Below are positions 35,981-49,957 of a DNA stretch of 62,000 nucleotides, in pieces. Numbering within the stretch: position 1 is the stretch's first letter; every line of letters starts with the position of its first letter. The notes beneath the pieces were generated by a model. That model did not search any database, was not told the DNA's origin, and saw nothing but the letters and a program-made list of their open reading frames with translations. Position numbers and translations under genes: made by a program. The stretch comes from Adiantum capillus-veneris (Eukaryota; Streptophyta; Polypodiopsida; Polypodiales; Pteridaceae), in NCBI GenBank assembly GCA_014529385.2, contig CM043971.1, forward strand, positions 58,456,209-58,518,208, read 5' to 3'.

Positions 35981-36353
35981 ATTGATATCAGAGCAGGTTG
36001 CGTCCTCCCGAGCTTAGTCGCCAGTAGTTCCAAGTAGTTCCAACAAATGCATGCTCACTTTCTCCAATTTCTGTGAGCTTTGACGAGCATAAACAAGTTG
36101 GTAACTATCTCAAGAAATCTTGTAGAGCTTGGTCTGCTTAGATTTTTGATTCGGGCTCATTTCGGCCTCCGTTTTCACTACAGGCAATACTGTGTAGGCA
36201 ATTTTGTCATTTTGTGCAAAATTTTTGTCAGTGTCGTTTTTTGCATAATATGTCTTTTATAGTCTTCTACAATTTGTGCTACATAGCACGTGTTGTTCCT
36301 GCCTTGTTTCTCCTCTTTTTGGGCAGTTTTCACAACAAGTGCAACATTTGCCA

Positions 36354-39300
36354 TGGCGGACAATAACACAGATGTCTCCAAGATGTTTGCTGCTGAGGAC
36401 AGATTAGATGGGGACGATTATCCTATATGGGCTTACATGATGCAACATGTCCTTGTGTCAAAAGGCGTTTCGAACATTGTGCATGTCATTGATGTACGTC
36501 TTGGTTCTAAGAATGTAGGTGATGTTGAGGATGTTGCAGGTTTTGGTGGCAAGATTGTTGCTGCCAGAGCTGTTATGCCTACAACTGAGCAAGCTTGTTG
36601 GGATGTAAAAGATGCATAGGCTCATGCATTGATTGAGTTGTCTGTGAAGCGCACTATTACTCCCCACATTCGTTCATCAAAATCTGCCAAATAGGCTTGG
36701 GATATTCTGGCTGGTCTTTATGCAACTCGCAATGAGGTGAAAATTCCATTGCTGCGTAAAGAGCTGGAGTCGAAGACATGGACACTTTCCTTGCTGGTGT
36801 TAATGATATCAATGAGCAACTTATTTCTACAAGTGAAGTCATTTCAGACATTTTCCTTGTGCAGACTGTTCTTGATGCCTTGCTAGATTCTGACCAGACT
36901 TTTGCTAGTACTTGGAGACTTATGACGCAAGGAAACATTGAAGTTGTCAGTTTGATGCATTTTGCACATTGCTCTTGCGAGAGTCACTTTCCAAAAGAAA
37001 ACAGGACTAGACTGCGTGTAGTTGAACATGCCTTTATTGTTTCTCAAAGAAAAGGTGGTAACAGTAATGTAGCCACTTCTCATGGTTCTTCTGCAAGTGG
37101 AAAACCACATGTTCCTAATGCTTCTGATGGCAACAATTTGTATGGTAATTCTGGTAAAAAGGGGAAAAAGAAGAGGCTTGCCATTATTGTAAAGCTAATG
37201 ATCATTTGATTAAGCACTGTCCTAAGTTAAAGGCCAAAGAGGCTGGTTTCACTACTAATGCTAGTTCCACTACAAATGCAACTATTGTTGAGTCTTCACT
37301 GTGATGCTGATGTTGATGCAAAATGGGATTTTAGTGTAGAGTGTACTTATGATCCTGTTGTCCACGATGCATGTCTGTCAATTGTTGTAGATTCGCATGT
37401 GTGGCATTTTGACAGTGGTGCTACAAAGCACATTACCTCACATCGTGATTTTTTCACCTCTCTTGAGTATATCCCTCATGGGAATTCAGTCACTTGTGCC
37501 AACAATGCCTCTTATCCGGTTCAGGGAGTTGGAAAGATTGTGCTTACTGCGGCGAATGGAAAATCTTTCGCACTTGTAGCTGCATGTATATACCTGGGAT
37601 CAAGAAGAATCTTTTGTCTGTATTTGCACTCGACTTGGACTTGTAGTCAAATTTGTGGATGACAAATGTATACATAATCTTAGTTTTAATGATGAAATTG
37701 CTGCATCTGGCATTTTATGCTATGGGCTGTATAAGCTCACGTTGTATGACAAGTGGAGGCAAAATTTTGCAAATTCAGTTGTGGATTCTAAGGCTATTTT
37801 AGATGCAAAACTTTGGCACACACGTTTTGGACATCTGAATTTTACCAATTTGCTGCGTTTGCAAAAATCTGATATGGTTGCTTCTTTGCCGCCTCTTGAA
37901 GCACCTGCCAAACATGTTTGTGAAGGCTGTATTTTGGGTAAGATGCAATATTCAAAGTTTTGGAAGGATGGTTCAGTTAGGGCCACATGCAAGTTGCAGC
38001 CTGTGCATAGTGATGTTTGTGGTCCCATGCAAACTCCATCCTTGGGCAATTACCTTTACTTTGTGATGTTCATTGATGATTACTCCAGGAATGCATGGGT
38101 ATATCCGCTTTAAGCAAAGTCTGAAGTATTTATGTGCTTCAAAACAATTTCTGGATATGGTTGAAAATGTCTGAACATGTACTATGGGCACCCTCCATTC
38201 CGATTGAGGGGGGGAGTATATCTCTCATGAATTTAATGCATTTTTGGCTAGTCGTGGAATAAAACACCAATGTAATATCGATGTAACTTTTGTTCCTTTC
38301 TAATACAATTCTCCGTCCTTATGGTTAAAAAAAAAAAACTAATGTACATTACCTTATACACCCTAGCAAAATGGTGTTGATGAGGAAAACCAGGTCACTT
38401 ACAAAAATGGCACGATGTATGGTCAAAAGTCAAGCTTTGCCGCATTCGTTTTGGCTTGAGGCCATCCTGTGTGCCACATATGTACTTGACAGGTGTCCTA
38501 TGAAAGATTTGTAGTCTATGGCTCCCATATGAAGCATGGTATGATAAAAAGCCTTCTATTGAGCACATGCATGCTTTTGGCTCTTTGGCATATGCTTTGG
38601 TGCCACAAACGCATGCAAAAAATTGGATGATAAGGCTGTCAAATGTATTTTTGCTGGTTACAGTGCTGAAAAAAAAGGTTATAGGTTGTATCATTTGCAA
38701 ACAAAGAGTATCTTGGTCTCATGGGATGTTGTGTTTATGGAAGATTCTATTTAGCCCTTACTGTCATGTACTAGAGACATTAATGTAAGCTCACATGACA
38801 TTTATGACACTTTGTTGCCTCTTTTTAGTGGTGGAAGTTTGAATGTAAATTCCAATGAGGCAAACGTACAACCTATGGGGGTTTTTGAAAATGTTACGGA
38901 TTAGCGTATTATTGATGCAGATGTACATGATGTACTTGATGAGGAAAGTGCTGAGAATGAGGAGGCTAGAGGTATGCCTAAATGGCTGGTGCATACTTTG
39001 CGTGATAGTAAATTGGATGCACCTTTGTCTAGTTGTACTCGTTCAAGTTCTCACCATGCATCTTATGCATCAGATTGTTATGCTTTGGATGTGTCTAGCT
39101 TACATGATGTTGAGGAACCTCTAACTTTTGATGAAGTACATGATTCAAAAAATTGGAAGGCTGCCATGCAATCAGAATATGATGCACTTATAGAAAATGA
39201 CATATAGACTTTATGTGATTTGCCTCATGGCAAAAAGGCTATTGGTACGAAGTGGGTTTACAAGTTGAAATGCAAGACTGATGGTGAGATTGATCGCTAT

Positions 39301-40605
39301 AAGGATCGAATTGTTGCAAAGGGTTATGCACAACAAAAAGGCATAGATTATGAAGAGACGTTTGCTCCCACTTGTTGTATGACTAATGTGCATTTCGATG
39401 TGCATTGGTAGCTCATTTTGGTTGGGATATACATCAGTCAGACTATTGCTTTCTTGAATGGTGACATATTTGAGGAAGTTTATGTAATGCAGCCTCGCGG
39501 TTTTGTCATTAAAGGGCAGGAAGATAAAGTGTGGAAATGTAAGAAAGATTTGTATGGGTTGAAGCAATCTCCTCATGCTTGGTATGCGAAGGCTGACACT
39601 CATTTGGTCAAATGAGGCTTTCAATAACAGTCGTAATACCAGTCCAACAGAAAGCACATTATATGTAAAGAGTGAGGGTGATGTACTTCTCATTGTCGTT
39701 CCCTATGTGGATGATTTGCTGATCACTGGACCAAATGAGAGACATATTGTTGAATTTAAGACTGATTTGAATGCTACTTTCTAGATGAAAGATTTGGGGA
39801 TGTTGCATCATTACTTGGGTATATAGTTTAAGCAATGTGATGGTGTGGTATGGCCTTGTGTCAGACAAATTACATAGAGATATTGCTATGTAAGTTTGAA
39901 CTTGAGGATTGCAAACCTATTGCCACTCCCATGGAAACAGGTTTGAAATTGAGTCTTCATGATGCTGGTGATCCTGTCAATGTCACTCTTTACCAAAGTG
40001 ATGTTGGCTGCCTCACTTATGTATGCAGCACGAGGCCAAATATTCAGTTTGCAATCTCACTGGTCAGAAGATTCATGCATAGCCTAGGGTCTAAGCATTG
40101 GCAAGCTGTCAAGAGGATTTTTTGCTACTTGATTGGCACTTTACATCTTGGATTTTTTTATCCCAAGGAGGAATCATTGCCGCTAGATTTACATGTTGTT
40201 TTGGACTCTGATTGAGGTGGTTGTTTTGACACACGAGTGTCCACAAATGGTTTTTGTTTCATGCTTGGCAGCTCATGCATATCATGGTTGATCAAGAAGA
40301 AACCTACTGTGGCCACTTCTAGTTGTTAGGCTAAGTACATGGCAATATTCACAGCTACGATTGAGTGTCTATGGCTTAGAAGCCTTATGGTTGATTTGGG
40401 TGTTGGACAAGGCACTGCCAACACTATCTACACTGACAATAAGAGCGCATTGGCAGTTGCAAGGAACCTGTTTTTTCATGCTCGCACAAAGCACATTGAG
40501 GTGCATTTCCACTATGTTAGGGAGAGGCTCTCAGCAGGAGAGACCAGCTTGGCTTATGTGCCAACACATGACAACCTTGCAAATATTTTAACAAAGGCAT
40601 TGTGA
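36354..40605 (+). pseudogene. gag-pol of element D
   Basis: Gag starts at 36354 (MADNNTDVSKMF; DDYPIWAYMMQ). A zinc knuckle CHYCKANDHLIKHC is near 37176. Protease shows HFDSGATKHITSH (about 37405). GAG-pre-integrase follows (LWHTRFGHLN, CEGCILGK), then the integrase start (SDVCGPM, FIDDYSRNAW). The frame then breaks at 38113, and the integrase GGEYISHEF segment is cut by a small insertion (38275-38340). RT fragments are [12 protein letters not shown] (39250), IAFLNGDIFEEVY, LYGLKQSPHAWY and the catalytic VPYVDDLL (39701-39725). RNase H ends with YTDNKSALAVA and HIEVHFHYVRE (to 40605). More than ten stops or shifts make it non-functional. Confidence 0.88.
38275..38340 (+). mobile_element. 5'-truncated poly(A) retroposon inside D
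   Basis: About 66 bases interrupt the integrase frame: a TAATACAATTCTCCGTCC-type 3' tail, ATGGTT and a run of about 12 A. The sequence AATGTA occurs on both sides (38269-38274; 38341-38346). Copia coding similarity resumes afterwards with a N-G-V-D-E-like peptide. The structure is that of a severely 5'-truncated LINE or similar retroposon with a target-site duplication. Confidence 0.65.
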
Positions 40606-40724
40606 GAAGTTCGAAGCTTTCTGCAAAGCTTTGAGCTTACTCCCATTTAAGGAGTGATCATGTCCTCAGGGCATGATATTTCCCTATACTCTATGTGCCA
40701 GCTCTCGTTCACCGCCGCATCACT

Positions 40725-40737
40725 CCCAAGGGGGATC
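40725..40737 (+). other. Polypurine tract of element D
   Basis: CCCAAGGGGGATC directly precedes the 3' LTR. Confidence 0.7.
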
Positions 40738-40961
40738 TGTTACCATATACATGTGGTAGTGATGTGTGTGAACTTAGGACTGCCGGGGCATTTTTTCCCT
40801 CACTAGGAGGTATTTCCCCCCGCACATTGTATATACGCCCATTACTCTAGGGTTAATTTATCTTTCCATTGCACACTAAGTAATACACTCTCTATTGTGT
40901 GCCTTGAGCTTCCTTTGTCTTCTCCAAGCTGTGTGTGTTTTTTGCAACCCTCATTCCAACA
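40738..40961 (+). repeat. 3' LTR of element D
   Basis: 224 bases, TG...CA, with GACGC after it. Compared with the 5' LTR it lacks the CACACTTG stretch and has scattered substitutions. Confidence 0.85.
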
Positions 40962-40966
40962 GACGC

Positions 40967-42843
40967 AACCAAGGATAAAAACATGCAACACTAAAACACA
41001 GAGAAATAAAATTTTTTGGATAAATAACGCATAGATTCAAAGAAAAATCTACATGAAATCCTTTATTAGGTTTTTGAAATGAAGTACAAAAGGTGAGCGA
41101 TGCACTAACTAGTTTCTTTCTTCCTAGTATTCTTTTTCTTCCTTTATCTTTGGTGGTTTCTTGTTCTCTATCTTTGCGTTGCTGTTTCTTGCAAAGTTTG
41201 GCTTCTGGATTTCTTTGATATTCTTCTTCAACTCTTTTTGTATTGCTTTAGCTTTAGAGACCATTTTATTCACCTCCCTTAAGTCTGCTCTTATTTTCTT
41301 AAAAAGCTTGGCTTTCCCCTTCTTCTTGTACTCCATTCCTGCCTTGTGTGTAAATATGAGCGAGGTCACAATTGTGCAATAAGGGTGCTTTATATGCGTG
41401 ATGGAGTTCCAATCATTGATACACTACTATTTTGGCTACATAACTCACCCCAGCCGGTGTCACTAGGTAAGGTAGAACCTACTTCGAACTGTGTGCCGCA
41501 TTAAATGCACCACCATTAATGAAATCATCAGAGTGACTAACATGACATGATGAATTTTTTTGAGAGGCTTATGAATATGAAATGTCCACTTCATTTCTTT
41601 GTACTTTTGAGTCATAGCCATAGTTTACCTACCCAATGCCCTCCCGATTTTAGATTTTCTTGCCTCTTGTCACAAACGGATCCCTTTCAAATCGAGAGGA
41701 GGAGCTGCTTTGCTTTGATGGGGCACCCAAGGATGAGGTTTTTCATACTAATTGGTCTTCAATAGCGGGAGTAGGATATCAAGCCCATCTTTAACCTTGT
41801 TGGATTGCAACTTTTGAACTCCGCTACTAGCACGAGACGATTAGTGGCACATTTGAGCTTTGGGATTCTTGTTATGTCCATATGAAGGACATAAGTTCAT
41901 ACCATTTTAAAAAAGATGTTTTCTATTGGAACACTCTCAAGCTACCCACACATTTTCATAGGAATGACATCAAATGTTCTGTATGCATGCGTCATTTTGT
42001 TTTTGAATGTAAATTCATATGACCATTGGAACAAAATAGAGGAGAAGGGCATCCAACCTTTAGATAAAGGTGACAAATTTGTGATTCCACTAAGTGGCGC
42101 TTTATGTGTATCAGATGGTGTACAACTTGATCTTGTCCAACAAATGTGCTTCTTACCTCCCCATTGATGACCATCATTATGTAATGCTTAATTAAGATGA
42201 TGGAATTGTTTGACTCGCGAGAGAGGACTATTTCTTTGCTATAATTTTCCATAATATATGAGAGAATGACAATATAATTGACACCGTCGATGATAAGTAT
42301 TTTGCCATGGATTCCCACATTACAACAACTGAGTTTGTTAAACCAGTAAAGGCACTAGTAATGGTATACAATGATGTAACTGCATGTGCCACGAGGCACC
42401 CAACAAAGGTGGAGCTGAGGGAATTGCAGGAAAGGCTTGGTATCACCAAGTTGGGGAGAAATCCTCCATCAACGACCTTGACATCCTCCTCATCCTCTGT
42501 AACGGCAACTACTTTGACCTATGATATTTTTCACTAATCGAAGAATATGAAAATAAGAAGGTATACTTTTATTTAACCTCATACAGTCCCTACATGATGG
42601 TACACGGAATAAAAAATATCCCGCATGAGCATGGTTACCAATTGAATGGCAATCTATTGTCTCAACTTGTCATCTTCAATCTACAATATTACAAATTTTA
42701 AATCCATGAATCCCTTCATATGCCTTGTGTATAGTGATGAAGTAGCCAAACATTAGGGTTTGAAGCCAACATAACGACAATTGCAAGTAGCCATACTCTT
42801 CTATGTCTATTTTTTTTTCACAAATATCATAAACGTTATTCAC

Positions 42844-42890
<47 letters not shown>

Positions 42891-43395
42891 CGAGAAAAGT
42901 GTGTCGTGCTCTCTAGAGTGGGTGCTCCTCAGTGCAATATGCATGAAACCTCACTCCAATAGAAAGAAAACACAACACAACAATGGAGCCAACAACTCAA
43001 AGAACACAACAATAGACTCAGAACACCACAAAACTTGACTAACTCATAGAACCATATAGACTATGACGCCACACACACTCAACTCCAAGCCCATGACTCA
43101 CAGGTACAATGGGGGTGTCAAGGCTCCCATGTGCACGAAGGGTGCACATGTGCAATGTTGGACTCAAGACTCAAAAATCACGATGCTAGGCCATAGAAAG
43201 TAGATAATGGTGTGGTATATGACCGCTGGTGATTTGGTCATGATGTCCACTAGACCACCACCCGTATCACTACCACGTGTCACTACCCAGGTGAGAGTCT
43301 GTCGAGTGTGAACTCCATAACAACTATAATTGTAACTGCCTGTCCTATGCAAGTGACACTATAGCCCTCCTATAGGTTCCTTGCCACAAGGCCAC
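40967..43395. other. Host region without a clear gene
   Basis: Short frames only. 41124-41369 (-) encodes a Lys-rich coiled-coil-like peptide (KAIQKELKKNIKEIQK). 41916-42167 and 42307-42537 (+) are short open stretches without a recognisable domain. A (GA)n run lies at 42849-42887. I see no splice pattern tying these together. Confidence 0.45.
42849..42887. repeat. (GA)n microsatellite
   Basis: A pure GA run of about 39 bases. Confidence 0.9.
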
Positions 43396-43439
43396 TCATT
43401 GTCTCGATGAGCGAAAATATTGAGAACTTCTATGGAGAC

Positions 43440-44245
<806 letters not shown>

Positions 44246-44802
44246 CCCTAGTTGCATATCAAAAGACAACAATGATAAAATTCACTTTGTGGAAAACTCA
44301 AAACAATATCATCATTTGCAGAACTCAAGGTAAATATGATAGCCCAAAAAATGCTAGATTATTACAACAACCTTTTTGCACTTAGTAATGTTTTGAGCTC
44401 GTTATCAGCCAGACTAGACTGATGAATGAACATGTTGTGGTTTATGTTTATTCCAAACACTCTCAAGTAGATATAATACAAGTGTTTGCAAGCCACATAG
44501 GTCATTCCTTCCCCTAACCTCCTTTGGAAGTCTCTGCAAGTACAACTAGGATTCCTAGCTATTGTGACTCGATATTTCTCACCATGTAACTTTGAGTTTG
44601 GTGTTTCTGCAATGAAGACTTCATTTGCTTACCGATCTTTACCATTTCCACTTGTTCGATGACAATTTTTAGTCCTAGAGCATAGTCCTAGAGCATTGTC
44701 GATCCTTTTCGATGCCTCTTCAGAAACACCTGTCCTATACCTGCTCGCACGTCTTTGCCCTTGCAATTCCATATTTTTTGTTGCGATATGAAACCCCGCT
44801 AG

Positions 44803-46425
44803 CTACAAAGACTTTACTTCTAGCGCTGTTAAGTTCGTGCCCTGTGCCACTGGCCACTCAAGTGGAGGTCTTGGAGGCCGGATCACAATATATGGACATA
44901 CATCCCACACATGTTTGACATCGTCACTACAAAACCATACCCATGTCTCATTGTTGCACCCCTCCCAGTTGCGTTTCTCCCAAAAACTTGGTGCCGCTGT
45001 TCCCTCTGCGCATAAATTCACCTTTTTCTTACACTTTCCTCCTTTGATTTTCCCTTAGCAAGTGAACTTAGACTCCGGTTTGCACTTGCGGATTGCCCAC
45101 ATGGTGTCATTTATGTCAACCTCGATGGCCCTAATTGTCACCTCGGCATTCTCCTCATCCATAGACTGATCTTGGGTTATCCGTGATGCATCTCCAAATG
45201 ACAGCTTTCGAGCCTTTCTTTGTCAAGCAACATTTTGAGTGACATACTCTGGCCTGTGTGAACTATTTGCCTCCTCGCCTATAACATTGTCGAATGTCTT
45301 GCGTTGCCTTGTCATTGTGACCTTGTCCCTAGACTTTGTTCCCAATGGAAAAGGCAAGATTTCTCCCTACCTTTCATCACCATATTTGGACCTTCATTGA
45401 AAATTGTGCGCACCACATTCCAGTTTTCTTGGGCTTCATCTGCCATGGGGGGGGGGCACCGCATTGCGCTCTAGCACGTTGATCATTTGTTGCCAAAATA
45501 TCATCTGGGTTGTAGCCTCCTCTTCTTTCATCTCACATATGGAAATTGTCATTAAGTCTTGGACACTAAACACCAACACAAAGCCACATTAACATTGAAG
45601 TATGTGTCAATATGTGTTTAGTATTGAACATAAAAATAAAACTTGCCTCGGATCGTAAACATGTGCTGCCATGGTTGTCCATCCTTCTACCCGTCGAACG
45701 TGATCAAAGCAAACCCACGCTCTTTTTAGATCTCCATTTCCATTTCTTTGCATTCTATTGACAAGATCTATGCCTGAGCCAGGACCGGTTGATGACATCT
45801 TGAATACAAAACATCTATCCTCCTCGCTATTAGATTGACCTGGAAAAAGCATGCCGTGGATAAACAAAAATGTCAAGCGTCTCTCTAGGTCAATAATCAA
45901 TGACTCCTCTCCATGAGCACTCGACTCCCCACGAAATTTATGCACCCAATTCTTAATTCTACGGAGAACACGATGAAAGTTTAGAAATATATAAGACTTA
46001 AAGTTTAAAATGCATCTTAAAATGCATTTCCCATACCTTTGGCTTTTAATAAGAGGAAATATTTCTTGGAGTAGAACTGACAACTCTACTTGTCCAAGCA
46101 ACGTGCATTCACCTGAAGAAGGTTGAAGGACAGATTGGGAAATAACGTTAACCACCTTCAGTTGGATTTTTCTCGGGCCAGCTTGGGTGCCAAGTGCATC
46201 AATGGCCTCAGCCACCAAAGACTTCACCCTTGCAATGGTACTTTTGGATGACCCTAGTTTGACATCATGGTCATGGAAGCCTTGGTGCACCATGGCTCGA
46301 GAATAGCGTTTGTTGGTTGGCATTATATAGTATACTTGGCAGTCACAGGTTTTTTGAATAATAGGCACATGTTGACAATAAAAGCACTTCAAGGTTCCAT
46401 ACTTTTGCAAGTCACCATTTAGCAT
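44803..46425 (-). pseudogene. Gene H: MULE/DDE transposase-like gene, decayed
   Basis: The minus-strand coding pieces form one protein. Exon a (46425-46037) contains AMVHQGFHDHDVKLG and KSLVAEAIDALGTQAGP. A likely 78-base intron follows (GTATGG...CCGTAG, 46036-45959; it also stays open, so retention is possible). Exon b continues to 45647, then there is a GC-AG intron (45646-45566), then exon c (ICEMKEEEATTQMIFWQQM). The peptide WTTMAAHVYDP, followed by MADEAQENWNVVRTIF and GREKSCLFHWEQSL, follows the pattern I associate with plant mutator-like DDE transposases (D...D-x-A-x-x-N...C-x-FHW). The C-run at 45446-45455 shifts the frame, and stops follow at 45337 and beyond. A C-terminal W/C-rich piece ends near 44803. 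No terminal inverted repeats were identified. Confidence 0.55.
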
Positions 46426-46457
46426 TGGTCTCTCAATTAGTTTACCTGTAATTCCAT

Positions 46458-49400
46458 GCCTACATGTGCTTCACTGCTTCCTAATGCTTGCTTCCAAGAT
46501 TTTCCATATATCGGCTCACCACTCCCACTGCAAAAGCAATGTCTGGCCTTGTGGCTACCATAGCATACATGAGACTGCCCACTGCCGAAGAATATGGTAC
46601 CTTAGCCATTTCAGGTCGGTCAGCATCAAAATTGGGTGCATCTTCCTTGCTGAGTTTCAAGAATGCCTACATTGGGGTACTCAATGCTTCCTCCCCTGCA
46701 TATTGAAACGCTGCAAAATTTTCTCAATGTATGTTTCCTGAGATAACTCAAGAATATGACGTTTGCGATCTCTTTTGATTTGCATGCCAAGAAAGTGTGT
46801 AGCATCCCCAAATCTTTCATTGCAAAATTATTGCTAAGTGTTTTATTCAAGTTGGCAATTTTCGCAATGGATTTCCCAGCTATAAGCATGTCATCAACAT
46901 ATAGAACTAGAATGATCATCGAGCCATCATCTAGCTTTCTTGTGTACACAAGCAGTGATCCTCTTCGCTCCTTTTATATCCTTGAGACCTCATACATGCA
47001 TCAAATTTATGATACCACTGCCTTGAACCCTGCTTTAAGCCATAAAGTTCCTTTTTGAGCTTACATACTAGCTCCTCATGAGATGCGTTCTCCTGAACAA
47101 ACCCTTCATGCTGCTGCATGTAAACATCCTCATCGAGATCCGCGTGAAGAAATGTTGTCTTCACATCCATTTGGACAAGTTCCATGTCCAATCGCTACAG
47201 ACCAAGTACGGTCCTAAGCATTGTCATCTTGACCACAGGCGAGAATATTTCATCAAAATCGACTCCCTTTTGCTGTTTGAACCCTTTGGCTACAAGTTTA
47301 GCCTTGTAATTTGGATTTGGATCACCTGAGGTAAATCTCTTCTTGTAAACCCATTTGCAAGGTAAAGCTTTTGCATCATTTGGCAGTTCTACCAAGTCCC
47401 AAGTGTCATTAGCCAAAATCGAGTTATACTCGGATTCCATAGCCTGCTCCCACTTCACCACATCATCCATCATCATGGCTTCTTGGTAGCAACTTGGCTC
47501 ATCGCAATCGGTCAACATGATGTAGTCAAGACTTGGCTCAAAGCGCGCAGGTAGATGATAGACTCTAGTGGACCGTCTCACTCCTTGACCATTGTTATCC
47601 GCTCCCTCTAGAGCATTGCTAGTGGAAGGTACATCACTAGCCCGCTGAGTTGATTTCACTGTCTTTGAGGCAACATCCTTAAAAATGACTCTTCGAACCT
47701 CTATTTCCTTGATAGGTTGTTTATGCATCTTCAACTCATTGAAGATCACATCTGAACTACGGATGACTCGACAAGATTCCGGGTGCCAGAGACGATATCT
47801 CATCTCTCCATCTGCACCATATCCAATGAAAATACATTCGTGTGACTTTGGTTATAACTTCTGTTGAAGTTGTTTAGGCACGTGAGCATAAGCTTCACAA
47901 CCAAAAACACGTAGATGGTCATAGTGGGGCTTACATTTAGTGCATAACTCTTCTGGAATCTCATAATCAAATGGCGTACTAGGCGAATGATTTATAATGT
48001 GCACTGTGGTCAAGACGGCTTCTGCCCAAAAGCCTTGTGTGAGATTTGCCATAGAAAACATGGCTGTGACTCTTTCCTGAATCGTACGATTGATGCGCTC
48101 AGCAACTCCATTTTGAGTTGGTGTGTATGGTGCGGTAAACTGCCTTTTAATCCCCCTTTTAGCACAGAAATTGTCAAACTCCTTGGAGACATACTCTCCA
48201 CCGTTGTCAGTTCGCAATCTCTTGAGTTTCTTGCCAGACTGATTCTCAACGAGTGCTAAGAATTTCTCGAACATAGGAAGAACTTGATCCTTATGTTTCA
48301 AAGGATATGTCCACACCTTTCGAGTAGATTCATCTATGAATGTCACAAAATAGCTGCCCCCCCCTAGAGGTTTGGTTGACATAGGACCACAAACACCACT
48401 ATGTACTAAATCTAGAGGTTCAACTCGCTTTTGACCCAATGGTAAGTGAACGGACCTAGTCTGTTTGCCATAGATACAATGCTCACAAACAGGAAAGTCA
48501 ACATAAGACAAGACAGGTAAGTAGCCAAAACGAATCAAAGTTCTCATTCCTTTTTGGCTAATATGACCTAGCCGGCAATGCCACAACTCAGGGACGGTAG
48601 CTCGCCTATAGATATGTAATCATGACCAACATCTGACACATGCATGGAATACAAGGTACCATGCTTATGACCTCTAAGTACAACAAGATTACCTTTGCGT
48701 ACTATCCACGAACCATTGCCAAATGTGGTGTTGTAGCCCAAATCATCAAGCTGACCAACAAAAATCAAGCTTTTAGTCAACTTGGGCACATGTCTGACAT
48801 TACATAAAGTAAAGTGTGTGCCATTTCTTAGATGCAATTTGACATTTCCGACACCCTCAATGTCTAGTTCATAAGCATCACCAAGTCTCCCTTTGCCACT
48901 AGAGTGAGAATGAGTAGAGAACCACTCTCTATGTGGTGTCACATGGAAACTCGCACCAGAATCTACTATCCAATTCTGTGCATACTGTGCATCTTTTATA
49001 ACAAGAGCCTCGACAGGTAGATCTGCTGTGAAGACCAATATGTCAGAGGTAAGTGGCATAACAACCACTGGAAGAGTCTCTACAATAGGAGCATTTGAAG
49101 ACTCTAGCACATTGATCTCCTCTAACTTTGCTTTGCCCTTGTTTGAATCATCAGACTTAGAAGTGTCACCGGATTGTTTATCCTTCTTGCTTTGCTGCCA
49201 TTTCCCGCAATCCTTCTTCACATGCCCTTTTTTTATGTTAGTGATAGCACTCGACATTACGCATAGAACCTCGAGACTTACTGTGTGAGCCCCCATGTTC
49301 CTTGCTTTTGGCACGACTTTGAGTGCGACCTTTCTATCTATCACTAGCAACATACGCATCACCATCCTTCTTGCCTTCGAGAGATTTCCTGCAAATCTCC

Positions 49401-49957
49401 TCAGTAAACAGACTCCCAAGGACGTCATTGTACACTAGACTGATACCAGGTGTTGAGTTGCTAATCGTAGTACAGAATGTATCCCAAGACGAGGGTAAAC
49501 TGCATATCAAGAAGATACATTTGATTTCTTCATTGAAGACCAAACCACCCTGAGTGGTCAACTAAGTGAGAATGATATTGAACTCATAAATGTGAGTAGA
49601 AATAGTGCCCTCTTCCTTCATACGAAGGTCAAAAAGCTTCTTCATCAAGAAAACCTTATTAGTGGCACTTTTGTTCTCGTGACTGGAACACAACTTATCC
49701 CATACATCTCTAACAGTCCCTTTTCCAACTATAGTAAAGTACACAGATTCGGCCAAATGCAAACGGAGGGTAGATTTGGCCTTAGCATCAAGTTTCTCCC
49801 ACTCAACATCTGTATACTCGCCCTCTGGGTGCTCCATGATAGGATCCAACTGGCCTTTTTGTATGAGAACATCTTGAATCTGCTCTTTCCAGATGGCAAA
49901 ATTCGTCCCATCAAATTTCCGGATATTGTAAATATCCTTTTCACCACTAGATGACAT
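46458..49957 (-). pseudogene. gag-pol of element E
   Basis: Gag starts at 49957 (MSSSGEKDIYNIRKFDGTNF). A TAG lies at 49562-49564, and there is a shift across the zinc knuckle near 49240 (GHVKKDC). Protease has IVDSGASFHVT (about 48970). Pre-integrase has LWHCRLGH. Integrase has TFIDESTRKVW, RTDNGGEYVS and TPTQNGVAERINR, so D, D and E are all present. A TAA lies at 47852-47854. RT has KWVYKKRF, MDVKTTFLHADL, LYGLKQGSRQWY and LYVDDMLIAG (about 46900). It ends with SLMYAMVATRPDI and SRYMENLG near 46470. Relatively few defects (about six) suggest moderate age. Confidence 0.87.

Larger units (their letters stand above)
35753..40961 (+). mobile_element. Element D: degenerate Ty1/copia retrotransposon
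   Basis: Short LTRs (35753-35980 and 40738-40961) start TGTTACCATATACATG and end in AACA. They are flanked by a perfect GACGC duplication (35748-35752; 40962-40966). The interior runs gag, protease, integrase, RT, RNase H, which is the copia order. The LTRs differ at many positions and the coding region has numerous stops and shifts, so it is an old insertion. It lies only 150 bases from element C, in the same host sequence. Confidence 0.88.

Noticed and set aside
38114-38340. Polypurine GGGGGGAG near 38209 as a second LTR border in D
   Set aside because: It sits within the GGEYISHEF integrase segment and no LTR-like TG start follows.
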